A stretch of DNA of 64,000 bases, taken from NCBI RefSeq assembly GCF_900102105.1, contig NZ_FNBB01000010.1:153183-217182 (forward strand). The letters are read 5' to 3'. The stretch is from Agrobacterium pusense (lineage in GTDB: Bacteria > Pseudomonadota > Alphaproteobacteria > Rhizobiales > Rhizobiaceae). The notes under the pieces are model-generated. The model made no database searches and had not been told where the DNA came from. It was given only the letters and a program-made list of their open reading frames with translations. The translations under genes were made by a program, and so were the position numbers. Shown in pieces: positions 17,930 through 28,742 of the stretch (positions within the stretch are counted from its first letter, which is position 1; every line of letters starts with the position of its first letter).

Positions 17930-19207
17930 TCAGGCGGTTTGAGCCTGATTGCCCATCTTGCGGGTGGCGATGATGACTAGCACACCGGCAAGCGCGAGGC
18001 AGAAGGCAAGGAAGAACATCGGCGCAATGGTGCTGCCGGTCTGATCCTTGATCCAGGGCACGACGTTTTGCGCCACGAAGCCACCGAGATTGCCGACCGA
18101 ATTGATGGCGGCGATACCCGCAGCAGCGCCCGCTCCCTTGAGGAAGCGGCCGGGCAGGCTCCAGAACACCGGCTGGCCTGCAAAGATACCTGCAGCGGCG
18201 ATGCAGAGGAAAGCGAACTGCAACACCGGGTCGCTCAGCAATGCCGACATCAGCAGGCAAAACGCGCCGATAAAGGCAGGACCAACGATATAGGGCGTCT
18301 TGTTCTTTGCCTTATCGGCCGCCAGAGGCACGACGAACAAGGCAACGGCAACGATCACCCAGGGGATGATGTTGATGAAACCGTTCGCGGTGTTGGAAAC
18401 GCCAAAGCTCTTCACGATGGTTGGAAGCCAGTAGCTGAGACCATAGGCGGCCAGCGGAAATCCAACATAGCAGAGCGACATGAACAGAACCCGCGGATTG
18501 ATCAGGGCTTTGAAGCCATCTTCCGCATGCTCTTCCATGCCCTTGTTCTCTTCGGCAAGCCGGTTCTTCAGCCAGTCCTTCTCGTCCTGCGACAGAAACT
18601 TGGCCTTTTCGGGCGTATCATCCAGATAGAAGAAGGTGGCTATGCCAGCGATCACAGCCGGAATACCAGTGGCAAGGAATACCCATTCCCACCCGGCATA
18701 ACCGAGGAAACCGTCGAGATCGAGCAACATGCCGCCGAGCGGCGCGCCGATGGCATTGGCGAGCGCGCTGAAGATCATGAACAGGCCGATCATGCGGCCG
18801 CGATAATCGCGCGGGAACCAGAGCGTCATCAGGAACAGCACACCCGGGAAGAAGCCCGCCTCGCAAAGCCCGAGCAGGAAGCGCAGGATGTAAAACATCG
18901 TGGCGTTCTGCGTATAGGCAAGCGCAATTGTGACGGCCCCCCAGGAAACCAGAATGCGGGCAAACCATTTGCTGGCGCCGAAGCGGTTGAGGAACAGGTT
19001 GCTCGGCACTTCGAAGATGAAGTAGCCGATGAAGAACAGCGACGCGCCAAGACCATAGGCGTATTCGCTGAGGCTCAACGCATCGACCATCTGCAGCTTG
19101 GCATAGCTGACATTCTGTCGGTCGATATAGGCGATGAGATAGAGAAGGCCAAGAAACGGCATGAGCCGCCAGGTGATCTTCGAGATAAGGGCCTTTTCGG
19201 ATACCAT
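17930..19207 (-). CDS. MFS transporter, anion:cation symporter family
   Basis: A 425-residue carrier with 12 predicted membrane segments. Family marks are LYLIAYIDRQNVSYAKLQM in the first helix region and the cytoplasmic loop FPRDYRGRMIGLFM. This matches the ACS (phthalate, tartrate, hexuronate) branch. The start MVSEKALISK is preceded by GGGAGGA. An additional 62 upstream codons are open but lack such a site. Transport of a carboxylate or sugar acid is an inference from the family, and no catabolic genes adjoin it. Confidence 0.82.
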   Translation of the reverse strand: MVSEKALISKITWRLMPFLGLLYLIAYIDRQNVSYAKLQMVDALSLSEYAYGLGASLFFIGYFIFEVPSNLFLNRFGASKWFARILVSWGAVTIALAYTQNATMFYILRFLLGLCEAGFFPGVLFLMTLWFPRDYRGRMIGLFMIFSALANAIGAPLGGMLLDLDGFLGYAGWEWVFLATGIPAVIAGIATFFYLDDTPEKAKFLSQDEKDWLKNRLAEENKGMEEHAEDGFKALINPRVLFMSLCYVGFPLAAYGLSYWLPTIVKSFGVSNTANGFINIIPWVIVAVALFVVPLAADKAKNKTPYIVGPAFIGAFCLLMSALLSDPVLQFAFLCIAAAGIFAGQPVFWSLPGRFLKGAGAAAGIAAINSVGNLGGFVAQNVVPWIKDQTGSTIAPMFFLAFCLALAGVLVIIATRKMGNQAQTA

Positions 19208-19620
19208 ATGCTTTCCTCCCTTCGATTTCTCGTCGAATGCAAATGATAAGGGAACCCATCTATATGTGCGCTGCAAAATAGGCAAGTTGCGTTGCATCAT
19301 AACAACCGCAAAGCGTTGCTGGGCAGGCCGTCTCGCCGTAATGCAGTGCATAGTGTTGGCACGATCCTGTCCTTCAGCCTGTCTCCTGCGCATTCATGTT
19401 GCCGTAAAAACATCGATCTGCTATGAAAGTTGCCATGGGATCTAAATTCGGATGTCTCGCTCAGAATGTGTATGTGCTGCAGGACCACAAGCGTCTGCCG
19501 GCACGCTTCTTTGCGCGCGTTTCCGGGGCGCTCACCAGCCGACTTTGGCTCGCCTGACAGCACCGCTGTCCACCGCCTTACTGAACCCTACTATCCTTTT
19601 CCATGACAAGGCACAGAGCC
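19208..19620 (+). other. Intergenic region between MFS carrier and leuC
   Basis: A 413-bp gap between the divergent MFS and leuC genes, presumably holding both promoters. It contains one short open frame (19423-19557, 44 residues, MKVAMGSKFGCL...), with no recognisable ribosome-binding site and no family I recognise. It is listed as a finding rather than a gene. No terminator, tRNA or repeat was seen. Confidence 0.5.
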
Positions 19621-21030
19621 ATGAGCGCACCCCGCACTTTGTATGACAAGATCTGGGACGACCACGTCGTCAATCGCGACCCGGATGGAACCTGTCTTCT
19701 CTATATCGACCGTCACCTCGTTCATGAGGTGACGAGCCCCCAGGCCTTCGAAGGTCTGCGCATCGCCGGCCGTCCGGTGCATTCGCCGGCCCGCACGCTC
19801 GCTGTGGTCGATCATAACGTGCCGACCACCGCCGACCGGCTGGAAGGCATCAAGAACGAAGAAAGCCGCATTCAGGTGGAAGCGCTGGCGCAGAACGCCA
19901 GGGACTTCGGCGTTGAATATTATTCCGAACGCGACAAGCGCCAGGGCATCGTTCACATCGTCGGTCCCGAACAGGGTTTCACCCTGCCGGGTATGACGAT
20001 CGTCTGCGGCGACAGCCACACCTCCACCCACGGCGCATTCGGCGCACTGGCGCATGGCATTGGCACCTCCGAAGTTGAGCATGTTCTGGCCACACAGACG
20101 CTGATCCAGAAGAAAGCCAAGAACATGCTGGTGCGTGTCGATGGCAAAATCCCCGAAGGCGTCACCGCCAAGGACATCATCCTCGCCATTATCGGCGAGA
20201 TAGGCACCGCCGGTGGCACCGGCCATGTCATCGAATTTGCCGGTGAGGCGATCCGTTCGCTCTCCATGGAAGGTCGCATGACGGTCTGCAACATGACCAT
20301 CGAGGGCGGCGCCCGCGCCGGCCTGATTGCGCCTGACGAAACGACCTTCGAATACATCAAGGACAAGCCGCGTGCGCCGAAGGGCGAAACGCTGGAACAG
20401 GCGATCGCCTACTGGAAGACTCTGAAATCCGACGAGGGCGCCCATTACGACAAGGTCGTCATCCTCGATGCGGCCAATCTTCCGCCTATCGTCTCCTGGG
20501 GCTCTTCTCCGGAAGATGTAACCTCTGTTCAAGGCATTGTTCCCAATCCCGACGACATCGAGGAAGAAAACAAGCGCGCCTCCAAGTGGCGTGCGCTTGA
20601 CTACATGGGCCTGAAGCCCGGCACGCGCATCACCGATATCGCCATCGACCGTGTCTTCATCGGCTCCTGCACCAATGGCCGCATCGAGGATTTGCGCGCG
20701 GCGGCGAAGATCGTTGACGGCCGTAAAGTCGCTCCCACCGTTTCGGCCATGATCGTGCCCGGCTCCGGTCTCGTGAAGGAACAGGCGGAAAAGGAAGGTC
20801 TGGACAGGATTTTCCTCGAAGCCGGTTTCGAATGGCGCGAGCCAGGCTGCTCCATGTGCCTTGCCATGAATGACGACCGCCTGAAACCCGGCGAACGCTG
20901 CGCGTCCACCTCGAACCGCAATTTCGAAGGCCGTCAGGGCTATAAGAGCCGTACCCACCTCGTCTCCCCCGCCATGGCGGCGGCGGCGGCGATTGCGGGT
21001 CATTTTGTTGACGTTCGTGAGTGGCAGTGA
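19621..21030 (+). CDS. leuC: 3-isopropylmalate dehydratase large subunit LeuC
   Basis: Isomerises 2- to 3-isopropylmalate in leucine synthesis, together with LeuD, which is not in this window. The [4Fe-4S] cysteines lie in [10 protein letters not shown] and in [10 protein letters not shown]. The start at 19621 ([17 protein letters not shown]) is the typical LeuC start and gives 469 residues. [31 protein letters not shown] is strongly conserved. A bidirectional terminator follows the stop. Confidence 0.97.
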   Translation: MSAPRTLYDKIWDDHVVNRDPDGTCLLYIDRHLVHEVTSPQAFEGLRIAGRPVHSPARTLAVVDHNVPTTADRLEGIKNEESRIQVEALAQNARDFGVEYYSERDKRQGIVHIVGPEQGFTLPGMTIVCGDSHTSTHGAFGALAHGIGTSEVEHVLATQTLIQKKAKNMLVRVDGKIPEGVTAKDIILAIIGEIGTAGGTGHVIEFAGEAIRSLSMEGRMTVCNMTIEGGARAGLIAPDETTFEYIKDKPRAPKGETLEQAIAYWKTLKSDEGAHYDKVVILDAANLPPIVSWGSSPEDVTSVQGIVPNPDDIEEENKRASKWRALDYMGLKPGTRITDIAIDRVFIGSCTNGRIEDLRAAAKIVDGRKVAPTVSAMIVPGSGLVKEQAEKEGLDRIFLEAGFEWREPGCSMCLAMNDDRLKPGERCASTSNRNFEGRQGYKSRTHLVSPAMAAAAAIAGHFVDVREWQ

Positions 21031-21053
21031 TTGCCGGGTGAAGGCCTGAACAT

Positions 21054-21080
21054 AAAACCCCGGGGCTATCCGGGGTTTTT
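21054..21080 (+). terminator. Bidirectional intrinsic terminator between leuC and M48 peptidase gene
   Basis: A 10-bp perfect stem, AAAACCCCGG with CCGGGGTTTT, around a six-base loop, with a T-run on the plus strand. A-rich flanking also allows it to work on the minus strand for the convergent peptidase gene, whose stop lies three bases beyond. Confidence 0.88.
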
Positions 21081-21082
21081 GT

Positions 21083-22609
21083 TTATTCGGAGATGATCTT
21101 TACCCTTTGCCCGGGCTGAATCGTGGCCGTGGCCCCCATCGCATTGATCATGCGGAACATGTCAAGCTTCCGCTCCGTTCCCATCATCCGCGCCGCCATC
21201 GTGGCCACGGTTTCACCCGGCTTCACCGTCACCACCCGCACTCTTAACGGCTTCAGGGAGGCGATCTCCTGCGGCGTCATCTTGCGGAAACTGGTGCGCA
21301 AGGTATTGGCGATGGAATCGAGCTGCGTATTGCCCTTCGGCACCGCGGTCAGGAACCGGAATATCTGCTGGCCGACGCGGATGACCGTGACGTCGAAATC
21401 CCATTTATCCGCGCTTGCCCGGGCTGTCGCGGCCTCCAGTCCGTTGATCTGCGTTTCCTTTACCGTTTCAGGCAGCAGGCCGGCGACCCAGCCGCTCGTC
21501 AGGTAATTGGCAAGGCTCGTCTGTTTCGGATCGGCGACGCCGTCGAAACGGATTGCGACCTCGCCCGGCCCTGTCGCCAGCACAGCCTCAACCTTGTTGT
21601 CTATCACGAAACCTTCCGGCACGTCGAAACGAATGCCGAGCGTTCCATGCAGGAATGTCTGGCCGCGGACATAACCTTCCTGCGGGCTATCGCCGTAAAG
21701 CAGCCCGTCTATACCATCCAGAAACCAGTCTCGGCCACGATCTCCGACCTGGCCTTCCTGGCCGAAGGCACGGGCATGCCGGCGCGCAAGCTCGATGCGC
21801 TGTGGTGTATTGGGGTGACTCGAAAGGAAGTCGAGGCTCTGATCGTTTTCCGGATCGGCCGAAGAGAACCGCGCATAGGCCGCCATGGAATCGAGAAAGC
21901 GCGGCGATGCGTAAGGATCGTAACCCGCCTCGCCAAGCATGCGTACCCCGATCACATCCGCCTGCAACTCCTGCTGGCGCGAAAAAGCTGCAAGCCGCAG
22001 CTTGCCACGGGCAAGCGCCTGCTTGCCGGCGAGATCGCTGGACAGGACCTCTGCAACCACGCGGCTCGCAATCACTTCCGCTTCTTCGCGGCGCTGACGT
22101 TCGATCCCGTGGTTGGCGGTGACGTGACCCATTTCGTGCGACAGCACGGCCGCCACTTCCGAGGCGTCATTGGCGAGCGCCAGAAGACCGCGCGTCACGT
22201 AAAGATACCCGCCGGGCAAAGCGAAAGCGTTGATGGCGGGCGAATTGAGAATGGTGATGCGGTAGGATTGCTGCGGATTTTCGGAGACGGCCGTCAGCGC
22301 TCCGGCAATCCGGGCGACAAGCCGCTCCGTCTTGGCATCACGATATTCGCCGCCATAGCTTGCCACGATGCGTGGATGTTCGCGTGCGCCCATCTGCGCG
22401 CGCGGATCGTTCTTCTGAACCTCTTCCACCGTCTGCGGATTGTCCGAGGGACGCAATGTGGACTGGTAGGCCGGGCTGAAAAGAGATTGGCACGATGACA
22501 GCAACACGGCAGAAGCGGTCAGCGCGGACCACGCCGCAGCGAGCCGGCCGGAACGGCGAAGGCCTGAACCGGAGAAGAGCCTCCGCTGTGCACTCATGCT
22601 ATTTTTCAT
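21083..22609 (-). CDS. Lipoprotein M48-family metalloprotease with C-terminal LysM-like domain
   Basis: Probably an outer-membrane or periplasmic zinc protease related to BepA/YfgC. The N terminus has a lipobox (LLSSC, Cys40). The catalytic motif HEMGH is at about 158-162, with a distal Asp/Glu ligand in QELQADVIG. The C terminus (from about 455) reads VKPGETVATMAARMMG ... IQPGQRVKI, a LysM-like fold that could bind peptidoglycan. Two Met starts (22609 or four codons later) are possible. BepA-type proteases degrade misassembled outer-membrane proteins; that role is inferred. Confidence 0.85.
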   Translation of the reverse strand: MKNSMSAQRRLFSGSGLRRSGRLAAAWSALTASAVLLSSCQSLFSPAYQSTLRPSDNPQTVEEVQKNDPRAQMGAREHPRIVASYGGEYRDAKTERLVARIAGALTAVSENPQQSYRITILNSPAINAFALPGGYLYVTRGLLALANDASEVAAVLSHEMGHVTANHGIERQRREEAEVIASRVVAEVLSSDLAGKQALARGKLRLAAFSRQQELQADVIGVRMLGEAGYDPYASPRFLDSMAAYARFSSADPENDQSLDFLSSHPNTPQRIELARRHARAFGQEGQVGDRGRDWFLDGIDGLLYGDSPQEGYVRGQTFLHGTLGIRFDVPEGFVIDNKVEAVLATGPGEVAIRFDGVADPKQTSLANYLTSGWVAGLLPETVKETQINGLEAATARASADKWDFDVTVIRVGQQIFRFLTAVPKGNTQLDSIANTLRTSFRKMTPQEIASLKPLRVRVVTVKPGETVATMAARMMGTERKLDMFRMINAMGATATIQPGQRVKIISE

Positions 22610-22851
22610 TCTCTATGCCTGCCCCTTAACGTTCCTGATCATCCGTTAATTGCAGACCAGAATAACAGATTCGCCCCAACGGGCGATGAATGCCGAGACG
22701 GTAAAATCGATCCATCAAATCCGGAATATTCCTGAAGAACGCAATAATTCTCATCTTTTCTCGGGCAACAACTTAAAACTGGCAAGTGCAAATTAGCGCC
22801 ATTGAAGTCATCTAAAGTGATTGCCAGCGGCGCGCGTCGAAAATAAGGCGG

Positions 22852-23568
22852 TCACCCGTTCAGGAAACTGTCCACGGCCTTCACATTTTGTGTGGCAAAG
22901 AAATCCGCTGTCGCTCCGGCAAAAACGACACGGCCACGATCAAGAAAAACCACCCGCCGCGCTAATCTTTTTATGTCTTCCGGGTGATGGCTCACAATAA
23001 TCACCGCATTATTTGTTTCTTGATGCAAGTCAAGCAACAGAGAACTCATGCCCGCCCGTAGCCCTGGATCAAGTGCGGCGAAAGGTTCATCGAGCAGCAT
23101 GACGGGCTTCTTCCTGACCAATGCGCGCGCAAGCGCCGCCCTCTGCCTTTCTCCTCCGGAGAGCGTGCCCGGCAAACGCTTGCCGAAACCCGAAAGACCA
23201 ACGCGCGCAAGCGCAATATTTATCCTTTGCCGGTCTTCCGCGTGTAATCTGAGCGTGGGGCTTATACCAAGCGCGACATTGGTAAAAACGTCGAGATGGG
23301 CAAAAAGATTATTGTCCTGAAAGATCGAAGAGACAGGCCTTTCGGAAGGGTCGAGCGTCGTCACGTCCCGTCCGCCGATCATCACGCGGCCGGAATCCGG
23401 CAACTCGAAACCGGCAACGAGGTTAAGCAGTGTCGATTTTCCCGAACCGGATGCACCGACGACAGCGGTGACCTGCCTCTGCGGAAATGCACAGTCGAGG
23501 TCGAAATCCTGCGTTCCAAGCCGCAGCCTGACCCTGTCAAGCTGCACTGCGAAATCGTCGCCCTTCAT
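22852..23568 (-). CDS. thiQ: Thiamine ABC transporter ATP-binding protein ThiQ
   Basis: ATPase of the thiamine/thiamine pyrophosphate importer. Walker A ([10 protein letters not shown]) is at about 37-46, followed by the signature LSGGERQR and Walker B ([11 protein letters not shown]). The 238-residue length fits ThiQ. The start overlaps the thiP stop by four bases. It is the last gene of the TPP-riboswitch thiBPQ row. Confidence 0.93.
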   Translation of the reverse strand: MKGDDFAVQLDRVRLRLGTQDFDLDCAFPQRQVTAVVGASGSGKSTLLNLVAGFELPDSGRVMIGGRDVTTLDPSERPVSSIFQDNNLFAHLDVFTNVALGISPTLRLHAEDRQRINIALARVGLSGFGKRLPGTLSGGERQRAALARALVRKKPVMLLDEPFAALDPGLRAGMSSLLLDLHQETNNAVIIVSHHPEDIKRLARRVVFLDRGRVVFAGATADFFATQNVKAVDSFLNG

Positions 23569-25205
23569 GTCATCGCCTCTGCCGCTTTTGCCCGCTCCGG
23601 TCGTGAATGTCGCGATACGCCGGTTGCAGCAAGCAACAGGCAGACCACACCGAGAAGAAAGGCGTAACCGGCGGCATCGTTGGTCCGGTAGCTGCCCATA
23701 TTGCTATAGACGAGCCACGGCAAGGTGACGAAATTCTCTGAACCGAACAGGGCAACCGCGCCGAGATCGCCAAGCGACAGGGCCATCGCGAAGGAAAATG
23801 CCATGGCCAGCGGCCGCCACAGGACGGGCAGATCGGCGAACCGCAGTCGCGGCAGACCCTGAAGCCCGAGGCTGGCGGAAAGTCGGCCGGTGCGGAGAAA
23901 ATGGCTGGTGACGGCCGGCTCCAGCACCCGCATGGCAAGCGGCAGGGCCATCAGCATGTTGATGAGCGCCACGAGAACCGGGGCATAAACAGCGACGTCA
24001 CCGAAAGGCCGCAAGAGAAGGAACCATCCGCTTCCGAGCACCACGGGCGGAACCAGCAGAACCAGAGACGATCCCGCGCCGAGAACGCTGGACAAGAGGT
24101 GAAGAGGCCGCGCGGCCCGCCGTTTCGCGCTGACCGCCTGACGTGCGCGGATGATCGCCATGCTGACGATGATCACGAAAATTGCCGAGAACGCGGCAAT
24201 CCCAAGACTTGTCGTCGCCGCGCGCAGGAAGACCGGTGCTGTGATGAGGCGCGGCAGGTCTGCCTGGACGCCCGAGAACACAATGGCGACCAGCGGCAGT
24301 CCGATCAAAAGCACCGCGGAAACGATGATTAGACCATCCCACAGGCGGGCCGCCGCCCGGCCCGCATCGAAACGGCGCACAGGCCGGCCAAGTGAAGCGA
24401 TTTCCGCTTCCGGCGACGGCAGGAAGGCCAGAAGGCCGAGCAGGGCCGCGGTGAGGACGATCTGCAGAACCGAGAGCGCGATCGCCCGCTGCGGATCGAA
24501 ATCGAACCGCAGCGCCTGGTATATAGCGACCTCCAGGGTGGTCGCCGCCGGCCCGCCGCCCAAAAGGAGCACGAGCGTAAAACTGGTGGCGCAAAGCATG
24601 AAGATGAGGCCGGCGATACCCGGAACAAGCCGGGACACGGCCGGCCATTCGACAAAACGGAAAACCGGGATCGGCCCCATGCCTAGGCTCGCCGCCATGC
24701 GCCAATATTCGCCCGGAATACGCTCCAGCCCGGCCAGCAACAACCGGACGGAAAGCGGCAGATTGAAAAACACATGAGCAATGAGGATGCCGGAAAGACC
24801 GTAAATGCTGAAAGGTTCTTCCGCGCCGGCGAAAACAAGGAGCGTATTTAAGACACCCTGCCTCCCCCAGATGGTAATGATACCGAAGGCGCCGACGATA
24901 ACCGGCAGCCCCATCGGCACTGCCATCAACCGGATGATCCAGATCCTTCCCGGAAACTCCCGCTGCCGGGAGAGTGCCAAGGCCACGGGAAGACCAAGAA
25001 TGATGGAAAGAAGGGTGGAGAGCGTCGCCTGATAAACCGTGAAGCGCAGAATACGCAATGTATAAGGGTCCGAAATGCCGGAAGCGGATGCACCCGCGTC
25101 AAAGGACAGAAGCGCAAAAACGGCGAGCGCCATGAACAGGAAAACGGCGGCAAAAGCCGCCGTCCCGAAAATGATTGACCGCCGGTAATCGCGACGCAGC
25201 ATCAT
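23565..25205 (-). CDS. thiP: Thiamine ABC transporter permease ThiP
   Basis: Inner-membrane permease of 546 residues containing two copies of the permease fold. Each half has an EAA-like loop: [23 protein letters not shown] in the first and [23 protein letters not shown] in the second. About 12 hydrophobic segments are seen. The length is typical of fused iron/thiamine type permeases. It sits between thiB and thiQ in the expected order and is 19 bp from the thiB stop. Confidence 0.94.
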   Translation of the reverse strand: MMLRRDYRRSIIFGTAAFAAVFLFMALAVFALLSFDAGASASGISDPYTLRILRFTVYQATLSTLLSIILGLPVALALSRQREFPGRIWIIRLMAVPMGLPVIVGAFGIITIWGRQGVLNTLLVFAGAEEPFSIYGLSGILIAHVFFNLPLSVRLLLAGLERIPGEYWRMAASLGMGPIPVFRFVEWPAVSRLVPGIAGLIFMLCATSFTLVLLLGGGPAATTLEVAIYQALRFDFDPQRAIALSVLQIVLTAALLGLLAFLPSPEAEIASLGRPVRRFDAGRAAARLWDGLIIVSAVLLIGLPLVAIVFSGVQADLPRLITAPVFLRAATTSLGIAAFSAIFVIIVSMAIIRARQAVSAKRRAARPLHLLSSVLGAGSSLVLLVPPVVLGSGWFLLLRPFGDVAVYAPVLVALINMLMALPLAMRVLEPAVTSHFLRTGRLSASLGLQGLPRLRFADLPVLWRPLAMAFSFAMALSLGDLGAVALFGSENFVTLPWLVYSNMGSYRTNDAAGYAFLLGVVCLLLAATGVSRHSRPERAKAAEAMT

Positions 25206-25224
25206 GCGTGGACGCGCCTCTTCT

Positions 25225-26238
25225 TCAATTCATGCTCATGGCCGTCAGCCATTCGTCTATCCATGCCTTGCGGTTTTTCGCGACCTCTTCCGGCTGCATC
25301 AGGAAAGTCTTCTGCGGCACAACGAGCCTGGAAAAGGCCTCCGGCAGGGGGGCGGAGGTTGCCGCAACCGGCATCATCCAGTTGTTTTCGGGAATGGTAT
25401 CCTGAAAACCGGAGGTGAGGGTGAATGCGAGAAACTGCTTTGCAAGATCCTTGTGCGGCGCGTTTTTGAGAAGGCCTGACACTTCGATCTGGATATAATG
25501 TCCTTCGGAGAAAGCTGCGGCCTGATAACGATCGGACTTTTCGGCGACCATATGATAGGCGGGCGAAGTCGTGTAGGACAGCACCATCGGCACCTCCCCC
25601 TTGGTGAAGAGCCCGTAGGACTCCGACCAGCCCGGCGTAACGGTAAGGATCCGCTTCCTGAGCTTTGCCCAGGCTTCCGGCGCCTGGTCGCCATAAACCG
25701 ATTTCACCCACAGAAGCAGCCCCAGTCCCGGCGTCGAGGTGCGCGGGTCCTGAATGGCTATCTTCTGGGCAGGGTCGCCTTCCACGAGTTCTTTGAGGCT
25801 CGCTGGTGGGCTTTTCAGCGTCTGGGTGTCATAGACGATAGCGAAATGGCCGTAATCATAGGGAACGAACACATCGTCCTCATAGCCGCCGGGTACCTTG
25901 GCCGCTGATGAATCAACGCCGCTGACATCGAAAAGGCCGGTCTGTTTCGCCTCCGCGACCAGATTTGTATCAAGTCCCACGACGACATCCGCCTTGGACC
26001 CCGCACCTTCTAATTTCAGCCGGTTGAGAAGCGCCACGCCGTCCGCCACGCCGACAAAATTGACGGTGCAAGCGCACACCTTCTCGAAAGCTTCCTTTAT
26101 TTTGGGACCGGGACCCCATTCAGAAACGAAGCTCTCATAGGTATAGACCGTCAGTTCCGGTTTTTCCTGCGCAACTGCGAACCCGGGCAGAAGCATGGAA
26201 ACGGCAATGATGGAATTTACAAAAACACGACGGCGCAC
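25225..26238 (-). CDS. thiB: Thiamine-binding periplasmic protein ThiB (TbpA)
   Basis: Periplasmic receptor for thiamine and its phosphates. The signal peptide [23 protein letters not shown] is followed by [21 protein letters not shown], the recognisable ThiB N terminus. Length is 337 residues. The start codon is GTG with a GAGGAGA ribosome-binding site about six bases upstream. A TPP riboswitch lies roughly 50 bp before it, so the thiBPQ row should be repressed when thiamine pyrophosphate is plentiful. Confidence 0.93.
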   Translation of the reverse strand: MRRRVFVNSIIAVSMLLPGFAVAQEKPELTVYTYESFVSEWGPGPKIKEAFEKVCACTVNFVGVADGVALLNRLKLEGAGSKADVVVGLDTNLVAEAKQTGLFDVSGVDSSAAKVPGGYEDDVFVPYDYGHFAIVYDTQTLKSPPASLKELVEGDPAQKIAIQDPRTSTPGLGLLLWVKSVYGDQAPEAWAKLRKRILTVTPGWSESYGLFTKGEVPMVLSYTTSPAYHMVAEKSDRYQAAAFSEGHYIQIEVSGLLKNAPHKDLAKQFLAFTLTSGFQDTIPENNWMMPVAATSAPLPEAFSRLVVPQKTFLMQPEEVAKNRKAWIDEWLTAMSMN

Positions 26239-26288
26239 GAATATCTCCTCAAAACGAGGAGGGAAATAGCCGCCTGCATGAAAGCCGT

Positions 26289-26380
26289 CTAATCCCTCCG
26301 CCGGTATGAACCGGATCAGGTTCTTCGGGTTGGCAAGCCTCTCAGCCTTTTGCGCCCAAGCGCGAAAGACACCCCGTTAG
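26289..26380 (-). promoter_or_regulatory. TPP riboswitch (THI element) for thiBPQ
   Basis: On the minus strand the region carries the conserved THI-box parts in order: GGGGTGTC, a GCGCTTGGGCGC stem-loop, GGCTGAGAGG, AACCCGAAGAACCTGATCC, GGTTCATACCGG, and the closing GGAGGGATTAG. This is the classic aptamer that binds thiamine pyrophosphate. The remaining 50 bp to the thiB start contain the ribosome-binding site, so control could be on translation or by early termination. Confidence 0.96.
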
Positions 26381-26431
26381 ATCAAGATAATGGTGTAGTC
26401 CCGCCGACCCATCTTGGCAAGATGGCTGCCA

Positions 26432-26824
26432 TCAACCCTGCGGCGCCATGTGCACCAGTTCCCAGACGTGGCCGTCGGGATCCTGAAAACTGCCTGCATA
26501 CATGAATCCGTGATCCTGAACGGGTTTCCAGCGGCTGCCGCCTGACGCGAGCGCGGCCTCGATCATACGATCGATTTCCTCCCGGCTTCCGGCGGAAAGA
26601 CAGGTCAGTACCTCGGTACTCCGCTTGGCGTCGGCGATGTCGCCGTTGATGAAATCACGAAAACGCTCTTCCTGAAGGAGCATGACGAAGATGTTCTCCT
26701 CGACAATCATGCAGAGCGTGCGGTCATCGGAATATTCCGGATTGAAGGTGAAACCCAGTGTCGTGAAGAAGGCTCTCGATGTCTCGATATTCTTGACGGG
26801 CAGGTTGACGAAGATCATGCGCAT
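26432..26824 (-). CDS. VOC (glyoxalase/bleomycin resistance) family protein
   Basis: A 130-residue vicinal-oxygen-chelate domain protein. It starts MRMIFVNLPVKNIETSRAFFTTLGFTFNPEYSD, the usual first beta-alpha-beta half. It ends with a second half containing FMYAGSFQDPDGHVWELVHM, the standard VOC C-terminal motif that holds a metal ligand (Glu). It resembles YetH/PhnB-like lactoylglutathione lyase relatives of unknown substrate. It is transcribed alone, between the thiamine transport genes and the ABC-F gene. Confidence 0.85.
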   Translation of the reverse strand: MRMIFVNLPVKNIETSRAFFTTLGFTFNPEYSDDRTLCMIVEENIFVMLLQEERFRDFINGDIADAKRSTEVLTCLSAGSREEIDRMIEAALASGGSRWKPVQDHGFMYAGSFQDPDGHVWELVHMAPQG

Positions 26825-26911
26825 GGTGTTGAACTCCTCCGAACCGGGACAGCAAACGGCATTTCCGCCGTCCTGTCAAAGGCGGATGGCGGTGTGGCCG
26901 GAAAGATCGGC

Positions 26912-28738
26912 TCAGCCTTCCAGTTCCTCGCGCAGCATCTCCAGCTCCAGCCACTCCTCTTCCATGGCCTCAAGTTTTTCGCGCAGCTTTTCCATTTCCT
27001 GCGCCAGCTTGTTGAAGGCCGCCTGATCCTTGGCGAAGAGTTCCGGGTCGGCCATGCGCTGCTCGCGTTTTGCAATCTCTTCCTGCGCCTTCTCCATCTC
27101 CTTGGGGAGATTTTCGAGGGCGAATTTCTGCTTGAACGAAAGCTTGGCCTTGGCCTTTCCAGGCTCCTGCGAAGACGGGGCTGAAGGTGCGGCTTTCGCC
27201 TTTTCCTGTCTCTCAGCTTTTCGTTTCTCTTCCGCAGCTCCCTTGCGCTGCGCCATCATATCCGAATAGCCACCGGCATATTCGATCCAGCGTCCGTCCG
27301 GTTGATCGGGATTGGCCGGCGCGATGGTGGAAGTGACCGTACGGTCAAGAAAATCACGGTCGTGGCTGACAAGGATGACCGTGCCGGAAAACCCGGCAAC
27401 GATCTCCTGCAATAGATCCAGCGTTTCGATATCGAGATCGTTTGTCGGTTCGTCGAGAATCAGAAGATTGGTCGGCCGGGCGAGAATACGCGCCAGAATG
27501 AGCCTTGCACGCTCGCCGCCGGAAAGGTTGCGGATGGGCGTGCGGGCCTGTTCCGGCTGGAACAGAAAGTCCTTCATATAACCCGTGACATGCTTCACCT
27601 CGCCATTGACGAGAAGATTGTCGCCCCGGCCGTCGGTCAAATAATGTGCGAGCGTATCGTTGGGATTGAGCTCCTCGCGCTTCTGGTCAAGCGTTGCGAT
27701 CTCGAGATTGGTGCCGAGCTTCACCCAGCCGCTGTCTGGTTCAAGCTGGCCGGTGAGCATCTTCAGCAACGTTGTCTTGCCCGCGCCATTCGGTCCGACG
27801 AGACCGATGCAATCGCCGCGATGCACCCGCAGTGAGAACGGCGCGACAATCATGCGCTCACCGTAAGCCTTGGTGATAGCCTCCGCCTCGATGACCAGCT
27901 TGCCGGACTCCCGGCCTTCCGTGACGGTCGCCTGCACCGTCCCCTGCGGCCCCTTGTGCCCACGATATTCCGCCCGCATGGCCTGAAGCTCACCGACACG
28001 GCGCATGTTGCGCTTGCGCCTTGCAGTCACGCCATACCGCATCCAGTGTTCTTCGCGCTCGATGGCCTTGCCGAGCTTGTGTTGTTCAAGCTCTTCCTCT
28101 TCAAGCACCTTGTCACGCCATTCCTCGAAATGGGCAAAACCACGATTGAGACGGCGGGACTGGCCGCGATCGAGCCAGACGGTCGAGGTCGAAACCCGTT
28201 CGAGAAAACGACGGTCGTGCGAAATCAGCACCAGCGCGCTGCGCGTCTGCTGGAGTTCGCTTTCAAGCCATTCGATTGTCGGCAGATCCAGATGGTTGGT
28301 GGGTTCGTCCAGCATCAGAATATCGGGCTCCGGCGCCATGACACGGGCAAGCGCGGCGCGGCGCGCTTCACCACCGGAAAGGTTTGCCGGATTTTCCTGA
28401 CCCGTAAGCCCGAGATGCTCGAGAAGATAAGTAACCCGATAGGCATCGTCGCCAGGCCCGAGCCCCGCCTCGGCATAGGCCTGAACGGTATCGTAACCGG
28501 CAAAATCCGGAGCCTGTTCCAGATAACGGATGGTTGCAGCGGGATGACGGAAAACCTCGCCCGACTGGGCCTCGACAAGGCCCGCTGCGATCTTCATCAG
28601 CGTGGACTTGCCGGAACCGTTGCGTCCGACAAGGCAGATGCGGTCGCCCGGCTCCACCTGGAGATTGGCGCCGTCCAGCAGCGGGGTAACGCCGAAGGTC
28701 AGCTTGATGTCATCGAGTTTCAAAATAGGGGGTGCCAA
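26912..28738 (-). CDS. ABC-F family ATPase (Uup type)
   Basis: Cytosolic protein with two tandem ABC domains and no membrane segment. The first P-loop is VGRNGSGKS and the second VGPNGAGKTT. Two signature motifs (LSGGEARRAALA and LSGGERARLILA) and DEPTNHLDLPTIEWLE or DEPTNDLDIETLD Walker B regions are present. A linker and a charged, coiled-coil C-terminal domain (from about 520) complete the Uup-type layout. The ABC-F family acts on ribosomes or DNA intermediates. Length is 608 residues. Confidence 0.9.
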   Translation of the reverse strand: MAPPILKLDDIKLTFGVTPLLDGANLQVEPGDRICLVGRNGSGKSTLMKIAAGLVEAQSGEVFRHPAATIRYLEQAPDFAGYDTVQAYAEAGLGPGDDAYRVTYLLEHLGLTGQENPANLSGGEARRAALARVMAPEPDILMLDEPTNHLDLPTIEWLESELQQTRSALVLISHDRRFLERVSTSTVWLDRGQSRRLNRGFAHFEEWRDKVLEEEELEQHKLGKAIEREEHWMRYGVTARRKRNMRRVGELQAMRAEYRGHKGPQGTVQATVTEGRESGKLVIEAEAITKAYGERMIVAPFSLRVHRGDCIGLVGPNGAGKTTLLKMLTGQLEPDSGWVKLGTNLEIATLDQKREELNPNDTLAHYLTDGRGDNLLVNGEVKHVTGYMKDFLFQPEQARTPIRNLSGGERARLILARILARPTNLLILDEPTNDLDIETLDLLQEIVAGFSGTVILVSHDRDFLDRTVTSTIAPANPDQPDGRWIEYAGGYSDMMAQRKGAAEEKRKAERQEKAKAAPSAPSSQEPGKAKAKLSFKQKFALENLPKEMEKAQEEIAKREQRMADPELFAKDQAAFNKLAQEMEKLREKLEAMEEEWLELEMLREELEG

Positions 28739-28742
28739 GGCG

